Shown one piece after another: positions 56,651-64,000 of a stretch of DNA of 64,000 bases. The stretch is taken from contig CM057349.1 in NCBI GenBank assembly GCA_030015575.1, forward strand, positions 258,101,077 through 258,165,076, read 5' to 3'. The translations under genes were made by a program, and so were the position numbers. Below the pieces are notes generated by a model that did no database searches, was not told where the DNA came from, and was given only the letters and a program-made list of their open reading frames with translations. Origin of the DNA: Agapanthus africanus (lineage: Eukaryota; Streptophyta; Magnoliopsida; Asparagales; Amaryllidaceae). Every line of letters begins with the position of its first letter. The first letter of the stretch is position 1.

Positions 56651-59600
56651 ACCTCACCCTCTCTCCCTCTCCCCATGTGGCCGGCCCCACCATGACAGCC
56701 CACCCTCTCTCTCTCTCTCTTCAATCACCAAGAAAAGAAAAGAAAAGAAAGGAAAATGATAGAAAATGGTGGACTTTGACTTTCCCACTTTCTCCACCTC
56801 ACTCTCTCTCCTCCCTCACCCATTTCCCCTCCCCATGCTGGCCGAATCCTGCACATTTCCAGCAGCCCTCCCCTCTCATTTCCTCACCTCATCTCTTCTC
56901 CAAAAATCCACAAAAAAATTCCATGAAAAATCAACTAAAAACTCACAAAATCAAAATCTAACTCTTACCCATTATTCTTTATCCCATCTAGCATGGATCT
57001 TGGTGAAAAGAGAGTAATTTGGGAGGCTTAGATCCTTGCTAGATCTCTAATTGGGAGGTATAAATCTTAACCCATGTCTTAATTGTTGGTTAATTACTCC
57101 AATTTAGTTAAATTTGGTGTTTAATTTGTGTTCATATTGCAAACTTGAATTGTGGAATTAATGGTTATATGTGAGATTAAAATCAAGATAGGGTTTTATC
57201 ACATCATTAAGTTTGCCATGAGTAGATTAACATGTTAATTCTTGCTAAAACCTAATCCAGTTACTAATTTCAAATTGTTAGTTTAAAATTGTGATAAATG
57301 TGTTATTTTGCTAACTAGGGTTTTTTGAAATTGTTTTATATTTGGGTTTAAAATATAAATTAAGGTTTCATGTCATTATTAATATTATAATGTGTGGTTT
57401 AATGACTTTGGATCATGCAAAACCAAGCTTAATTGATGAATTGTGAATTTTGCTTTAAAAGGGGTTAAAAATTGATATTTTTGCAAACTAGGATTTTTGA
57501 ATTTATGCAAATTTATGAGAATAAATTATAGAAATGGTTTATATGACTTAGTTATGATATTTAGTGGATATTGGGGCCGCTAGATTTATTTAAACATCGA
57601 GTTTTGTACTAAAACGGTTAATTTTGCTTGCTAGATTTTCGGAAAAATGGCTTTTAAAGTGAATTTGGGGTTTTTGTGAATTTTAAGCTATTTTATATTA
57701 TAATTAGTGCTCGTGATTGTACAAATGAGTGTGTTTGGGTTTTTCTCGATGGTCTGGCGTTTGTACGCCGACGTCGAGGGTTTTTGGCTTGATTTGTGAA
57801 AGCAACCATAGGTTTTGACCTATGTGGGATTCGTGTGTCGTTTTGGTCATGAGTCGGATTTTAATGCAATACGGTGCGTTATGATATGTAGGTACCCATG
57901 TGGACTTCGAGACAACAAGCAAGCGCGTGGCGACGTCGGCACCGGCTAACGAGGACCAGGTGAGTAGATTTATATCTACGGGGAGAAGTCGGGTGGATGG
58001 CGTATAGCACCCCCGCAGTTCGTGGTGATGTATACGAATACGTATACACACATATATATATTGTTTATATATTGTTTGAGTTATTGATGATAAATATGGA
58101 TATTTGGTGTTCTGGGATGATTTAGTGTCGCGAAACCCTAGAGTAGTGGTCGCACCACACTTGCACACACCCACCCATACTTGCATACTTTCTTCTTTCT
58201 TTTGTGCTTACGGGAATATATTGTTATGTGTTCACATGGGTATGGGACTATGTGCTCACATACTGGATTTGAGGATACTATTTGGGATTTGAGATGAGTC
58301 GATAAGATTTGATTGAGACCGCGAGAACGGTGATATGGCAGGATTCGTACTTGAGGTACGTCCTGGTGTTATAGCGGATCTTGGGATGACGATACGGGTG
58401 AATAGTGCTATGAATTAAATGGTCGACATGTGATCGTGATATGAGATATGGTATGCTAGGATATTGATCCTAGGCCGTATTGGGCGATGTATACCCTTTG
58501 ATGATGATATGTGCTGATGATATCAGTTTGTACAAGACTGTTGATCAGTAGCCAGATCATGACTATATTGATGATATTAGTACTGTACTAGACATAGGTC
58601 AGTACCCTAGACTATGATCTTTGATAAAGAGGATACCGGATGAATAGTGTGATGAATATGATATTGACCCGTACCCAGATTTGGGGATGCCGTATGACGG
58701 ATTTACGTACGAGCTATATTTTGATGATTGATCCGCACTCTTGACTTGGGTTGTCTGATTATAGATATAGTATCGGATATGATATTATTGAGGAGGGATC
58801 ACCGACTAATATATATACAGGTATGTATATATATCGACTCAGATGTTAGGCGGTTTCCTTACCTGTAGTCCAGCTTGTTAGCTTAGCCCTTTAGTTTAGT
58901 TTAGTTGTTAGATTAGATTCGACTCCTACCTATTTCAAAAGCTTACGAATCGTGGGTATTTTAAAAGACAGGTCAAGCGATTCTACGGATATTTCAAAAG
59001 ACGTATCTTTTCCTAAAAACACCGTAGCCCTTATTTTCAAAACACCGCGATTCGTGTTATTTCAAAAGGAACTATTGTAGGACTTATATTAGGATAATGC
59101 AGTTTAGTTATCGTTGTGTATAGTATTCCGTTCATTATTACTGTTCGCTCCGCATCGCATACTTATATTATAATTTCTTATTGCATTGTTGATATCATAC
59201 TGTTAGGACACCAGCACCATTACCGATGATGCGTATCTACCACGTACACTTGCTTGCCGGCTCACACACATCTTCATCGGTAATTGCAATGTCACGCACA
59301 CCTTAGAAAATATTATCGCCTAATGTAGCTTGTTAACTAGTAGTTTTGACATGATGATTAGTTGCTTGCATTATATGCTAGTTTAGACATTGTAGTTGTT
59401 ACTTGTCACTTCATGCATACAGTTATTCATTATATGCCGCATTCATGGATGATCATGCTTATATTCATGGTTTTACATGCTATTGATGATTCGGATTTCC
59501 ATGATATTTTCTGGATTTGGAGGAAAACCGCAAAACATATATAAACTGCTTTCTCTCTTTTTAAATAAAAATGCGGTTTTCCCATGATGTATGAGTCGTC

Positions 59601-60926
59601 CACCATGAGTTTGCTGATGGATTTCGAGACCCGATTCGAGGAGATGGATGAACCGTTTCGGGTACATGGTGGGCCCGGTGCGGTACCCCGGGGCAAGAAG
59701 ATCGTGTTGTTGACGTTGAGCCTGTGCAGGGGAGCACTACCTACCGGTGATATTACCCGACGTGTCGGATATCCGGAGGATACCGTCGTGGTCTTGAGAT
59801 GGATGGTAGGGGCCGGTCTGGACTGACGGCGCCCTAGATATTGAGATTGAAATATTGAGATTTCGAGATATTGAGGTACTGAGATTTGATGATACAGGCC
59901 AGTCCGGAGAGCCGGAGCCTGAGATTTTGAGACATTGAGATTTATGTTTTGTGTCGATGCTAGACACTGTTGATGCTGATTTCATTATGATACCTCATTT
60001 TAAAAATACAAAGGAAATCTCACTAAATTATGAAAACAGTTTCTTTATTTACATGTATTCTGTTTTCATGCATTCATACCTCATTCATATGATATGTTGC
60101 TACCTAAGGCACTGACACGGGCACATGAGATTACACTCGGGTTAGATATTTACCCTAGCCATTGTTATAGGCTGCATGTTATATACATATTTGAGGATAT
60201 ATTATGATCATTGACCTAGGATTGCGTTATTTATGCGATTTCTGTGCGTAGATGTTTTTCTATTCACGAGTTGGCAACTCACCCCCGTTGTGCCACAGTT
60301 CTTGCAGGTTTCGCCGTACAGGTTTCTTTACGGCTTTGCTGGCACTATTTCCATTTCCGGGTGACTTGCTAGTAGGTGGGTTTATTTGTATCGCACCCAT
60401 CATTATATCTTGTATATCATTATTCTGTTGTATCTAGAAGTTCCATCAACCGAACATGTATTTATTTTTGAGATAGAGACCAGTGATGTTATTCTTTTGA
60501 CCTTAGAGCCGCGCGTTATATTTCTGTGGATTTATTGTTGTTTTGAGTTTCCTTTTGTGTTTTGATCCTCGCCCTTGGCGTTGTCTATTATATTGCTTGT
60601 GTGGTTGTGACCGTCGATTGACGAAGAGCTAGCTCCCACTTGGGGATGCCTTTTTTTTGATTTCGTATATTATTCATGTTGTATCCCGTTTGGGGGCCTG
60701 ATTTTACAAAGGAGACTCTGCCGAAATTTTCAGGAAATATTTGATGTTTTTAAAACCGCATAATTCGGCTTATGCTATTAAAACTACTTGATTTTAAATT
60801 GGTTTCTTTCACTCTACTAATTTTCTTGGTTTGGATTTCTGGGTTTTCGGCTTACTTAGATTACGTACGCCTCGAGAAGTTCGTAGTTTAAGTGCCGGTC
60901 ATATTCCGTACTTTCGGGACGTGACA
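56651..60926 (+). mobile_element. GC 3' LTR, second segment
   Basis: Continues from the CC insertion to the GC right end. Holds the unoccupied GD target near 57884-57892, donor-like site at 57959/57960, hairpin 59219-59284, acceptor-like block 60261-60308 and the 29-nt motif 60622-60650. It has a 20-bp insertion near 58155-58175 relative to the 5' LTR. Confidence 0.93.
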
Positions 60927-60931
60927 GTAGA

Positions 60932-60990
60932 AAAAATTTTGTTCCGTATTTGGTCACGGTAGTTGGCCGGGGCACTAGCGTAACCTTTCA
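60932..60990 (+). mobile_element. CB copia 5' LTR, last 59 bp
   Basis: Remainder of the LTR cut by GC. It ends CCTTTCA directly before a tRNA-Met primer site (TGGTATCAGAGC, 60991-61002), which shows that the copia LTR broken at 25928 ends here. Confidence 0.88.
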
Positions 60991-62147
60991 TGGTATCAGA
61001 GCCAGCCCATAAACCCTAGGCTAGCAAGTTTAAACAATGTTAAAACAACGAAACCGAAACAAGTCCGTAACATCGAAACCAAACTCAAGTTTATGTCGAT
61101 GTTTTGAAGGCTTCAAATTTTTTTTTAAACAAGTGCAGAATGCTATTTACACTGTGAGATGTACCCAGAACAAAAACGATGCAATCTCACCAAGTTTTGG
61201 CCGGCTTCATACCTCAAAAAAATGGCCTGCTCGGATTTTCCATGGTGGATTGCGTCGTGTTTTTGTTTAGGTTCTTATCTCAAGGAGTTTGGTTGTCTGG
61301 TGTTGTTTGTTTTTGCCCAATTTTGAATTTCTGTTTTTTTCAGTTCGGGGCAATTTGGAGTGTTTCGAAGTCGTTATATTTGACACTGTTTAATAGTTTA
61401 CTGTACATTCACTTTTATCTACAACCGTGAATGTCATTTGATCGGTAAAAACGTCTATCTACTATATGTTCTTTTAGACGAGTTTGCAAACGTGACATTC
61501 GCGTTGATGTTTTGTGTTTGTGCTGTGATTGTGGTTGGATAGTCATGGTGGATAGCATGTGGTGCAATATTAGTGTTACAGTTTGTATTCATTTGTACAT
61601 TTGTTATTGTGGGGCGAGCGTCCGACATGTGGACTGCCGTCTTTGCCTGGTTGTATATTATTTGTTTGGAGCACGACCGGGTTGAGATCGATGTCACCAT
61701 TTGTACATATTATTTTTATTTTCTGTACTAGGATTACCCCACGGTGGAGTGCACAAGTAGCCGGGTTCTAGAAGGCAACAAGCCCGCATCTCATGGCGTT
61801 GAGACGGAGGGGGCTTCATTCTAGAATTGGCGGGCTATTCGCCGCACTCGTAGGGGGTATAGGAAGACCCACGGAGGGGCGCCCAAGTTACCGGATACCG
61901 TGAAGTGCTGGGTAGCCCAGTCACTTTGTTAAATGGGGCTGCCTCACTTCTGGGATTGGAGGGTAACTTTCCGCGCTCGTAGGGGTCCAGGTTCTTATTG
62001 CACATGCTATCAACATGACCGGGAACGTCGGGTTTTATTTGCGGCTCAAATGAAACCCGGGGCTCCAAGATTATCCACCTTTCGGTATTGTTGGCTGAGA
62101 TTCTGTGATGTTTCTTATTATCATGCCTGGGACGAATGTTATATATA
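60991..62147 (+). mobile_element. CB copia leader (truncated by CE)
   Basis: Begins with the primer site and then resembles the CC leader (CACAAGTAGCCGGGTTCTAG against CACAAGTAACCGGGTTCTAG). That leader module is present twice in a row (61733-61866 and 61867-61990), once in CC and in shortened form in CD. The element is interrupted at 62148, before any gag or pol. Short ORFs in this stretch are not conserved. Confidence 0.82.
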
Positions 62148-64000
62148 TGTAAGTCCACGTTGCTCACCCCGGTTCTCACGGGGAGGAGGAAACGACGAAA
62201 AACAATTTCTTAGCGCAAGGCAACATGGACTAAAAGCCGGATCTTTGCTAAACTAGAAACTAGCAAACTACTAGAGGCTTTAACTACTATGCCGTAGAAA
62301 TTATACCTCACGAAACCGGTCCTTCGGGTCTTCATTCCGCTGTCCCGCTCGTCCATCCAAGCTCCAAGGAACGATCCGGATCTTGGTCACCTCCGCGGCC
62401 ATCTTGATTCGAAGACGATCCACCCGAGAGATGTACACCGAGCTCCACCTCGAGCCGAGGCAACTAGGGCAACGAGATCGCTAGTCTAGATGCCCTAGGT
62501 TGTGTAGTAGAGATATATGGAAGTGTTTTTCTTTGTGGGATCTTTTTCTCTCAACACATGAGATCAAAAGAAGAAATCAAGAGGAGGAAGAAGGAGGAGC
62601 TAGCAACCATGGAGCATTTCTTTTCTTCTCATGAGCAAGAGCAAGATAGAGAATGAGAAATGAATTATGAGCTAAAGAAATGAACCATGGTTGCAATAAT
62701 AGTAAACAACATCATTACAAATCCTATCATGATAAAGTTGATGCTACATTGAATTGACCATTTTCATAATCAAAAAAGAAAAAGAAAATCCAAAGAAGAG
62801 TGTAGACCTCTCATGAACGTCAATGGTCAACACCGGTCAACGGGTCAAAAAGTCAAGAGAGGTCATGGTGGTCAAATAGTCAATGCAATTAGCCATCACA
62901 AAATTATCACTAAAAGGATTAGTAAATAATGTTTCCGGCTCATAATGGTCTTGACCGAACGAATTGCAAAAAGCCTAATGAGCCTGCCACATAACGGTTT
63001 TGGCCGAACCAACTGCCAAAACCCTAATGAGGCACCTCCTCCTTCATCGCTCCTCAAAACTGTGCATACACACCCGCATCCGCATTCCGTAGAATGCGAA
63101 TGCACAGAAGACAAAACAAATCCATCCGTGCAATACTAGGATCCGGCTTAAACCAAAGCCCACTAGTATTGCCTGCCCGAACAGCATACGCACACAAGTG
63201 CACGTAAGTGATCGCAGCCCTGCCGTAAAACCATACGGCCTCTACACGTTTCGCTCAGTGCAGTGAAACTCTCTGTGTGGGACTATAAAGACTCGACACT
63301 ACGCTGGCAGTGGGTTTAACCACAGACCACAAGCGGCACTAGCTGTACGTAACGGTCCCCAGGTAGATGTCGATAGGAAGGCCGATGAGGTAAACCCATC
63401 CGAACTCCTACTGAGCCTGTATGTGACAATCTCCGTACAGTCCGGTATGTTCGTCTGATACATCGCATGGCGGGCCTAGGGGGTGGTGAACGTCAGTCCC
63501 CTAATAGCGGTACAAGTCGTGTCAGAGTGTAGCCCAGAACACCCTGAGATAACACTGGAAACCTACCAGTATATCTCGCTTGCCCTGGCCAGGGACTACT
63601 CGTGTAATGGCTCTCCTGGGCACAGCGCGATGTCAACCCCCAATATCGGGAGAGACGAATCCTGTCTAACCGTCACTGCCTCCAAGTGCTTCAGGATTGC
63701 ACCCAACTACTACTTGTTTGCACGACTCCTTTGAGCCGTGGTAGGGTAGTAATCTAAGTACAGTGGGAACACACTCGAGGCGAAGTGACAGTGTCAAGTC
63801 AGCGGACTAAGCTGTTCTCATGTCACCTGGGAACTGATAACTGACGATAGGTATAATACAAACCAACAGTTCCCGATGAGTCCTGTCCAGTGTACTCGTA
63901 ACCTAACGAGCACCCGCATACTATCTACAGTACGACGTACTGATGGCTGTGGGACATACCATCTCCCCTGCTGGGATGAGAAGCGCATACGCTAGTCTAC
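62148..64000 (-). mobile_element. CE: copia LTR, minus strand, runs off window
   Basis: Reverse-complement copia LTR related to the CD LTR. Its LTR end (TGTAAGTCCACG on plus) is at 62148. The window ends about 290 bases short of the LTR start, judged from the CD alignment at 38265. It is either the 3' LTR of a minus-strand element or a solo LTR. The expected left duplication is ATATA (62143-62147). The short stretch 62560-62900, A-rich with GTCAA repeats, belongs to the variable part of this LTR. Confidence 0.85.

Larger units (their letters stand above)
25929..60926 (+). mobile_element. GC: complete long-LTR non-coding element (LARD-like)
   Basis: Complete + strand element flanked by GTAGA (25924-25928, 60927-60931). 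Own length without nested insertions is about 11.5 kb: 5' LTR 4695 bp, internal 2127 bp, 3' LTR 4718 bp. LTRs begin TGTAACGTTTTG and end CGGGACGTGACA. Primer site, spacer and polypurine tract match GA and GB, but the LTR body is another family. There is no gag or pol. It carries solo LTR GD in its 5' LTR and copia CC (with CD inside) in its 3' LTR. Confidence 0.94.

Noticed and set aside
57704..58186. 160-codon minus-strand ORF
   Set aside because: It spans the GD target site, is absent as such from the 5' LTR copy, and is low complexity in places.

Overview
This 64 kb window is plant nuclear DNA made of retrotransposons nested inside one another. I found no host gene, rRNA, tRNA gene or CRISPR array. 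A plant host is indicated by plant-type Ty1/copia polyproteins, an RTE-clade LINE with a (TTG)n-type 3' end, initiator-tRNA-Met primer sites (TGGTATCAGAGC) and long LTRs. The species cannot be told; a large, repeat-rich angiosperm genome is likely. Labels below (GA-GD, CA-CE) are mine.

Layout. The outer layer is GA, a + strand, long-LTR, non-coding element (5' LTR from before base 1 to 3613, internal 3614-7214, 3' LTR from 7215). Its 3' LTR is cut at 7478-22275 by GB, a related minus-strand element (TSD TCCGT). GB's 3' LTR is cut by an RTE LINE (11634-14927, TSD TCTCTCATCAATA). The GA 3' LTR resumes at 22281 and is cut again at 23301 by a copia LTR fragment (CA). CA is apparently cut at 23860 by a second copia element (CB). 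CB's 5' LTR is cut by GC (25929-60926, TSD GTAGA), another 4.7-kb-LTR non-coding element. GC's 5' LTR holds a solo LTR of a related family (GD, 27611-30707, TSD TATAG). Its 3' LTR holds copia CC (36295-56645, TSD CCCAC), whose 5' LTR holds copia CD (37973-47734, TSD GTTTC). CB resumes at 60932, shows its primer site at 60991, and its leader is cut at 62148 by a minus-strand copia LTR (CE) that leaves the window.

Coding content. Only CD has an intact gag-pol ORF (1313 codons; D-D-35-E integrase, YVDD reverse transcriptase, RNase H), between LTRs that differ at about 8 bases plus one indel in 1.89 kb, so it is young. CC has lost gag and carries one stop in pol. The LINE has one stop and one frameshift. 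GA, GB and GC carry primer site, polypurine tract and 4-4.7 kb LTRs but no open frame, like large retrotransposon derivatives (LARDs); their proteins must have come from elsewhere.

Most unusual signals. (1) The GA/GB/GC/GD LTRs share a splice-donor-like site fused to a small hairpin whose bases covary, and a strongly conserved acceptor-like block 1.2-2.4 kb downstream, suggesting an intron inside the LTR. (2) A second LTR hairpin also covaries between families. (3) An array of 15-17 bp palindromes (GTGCA-N5-7-TGCAC) fills up to 1 kb of the internal region. (4) In the copia leaders a spaced triplet of 18-19 nt repeats has changed in concert. (5) CD has a consensus leader intron whose removal would join an upstream ATG in frame to gag.
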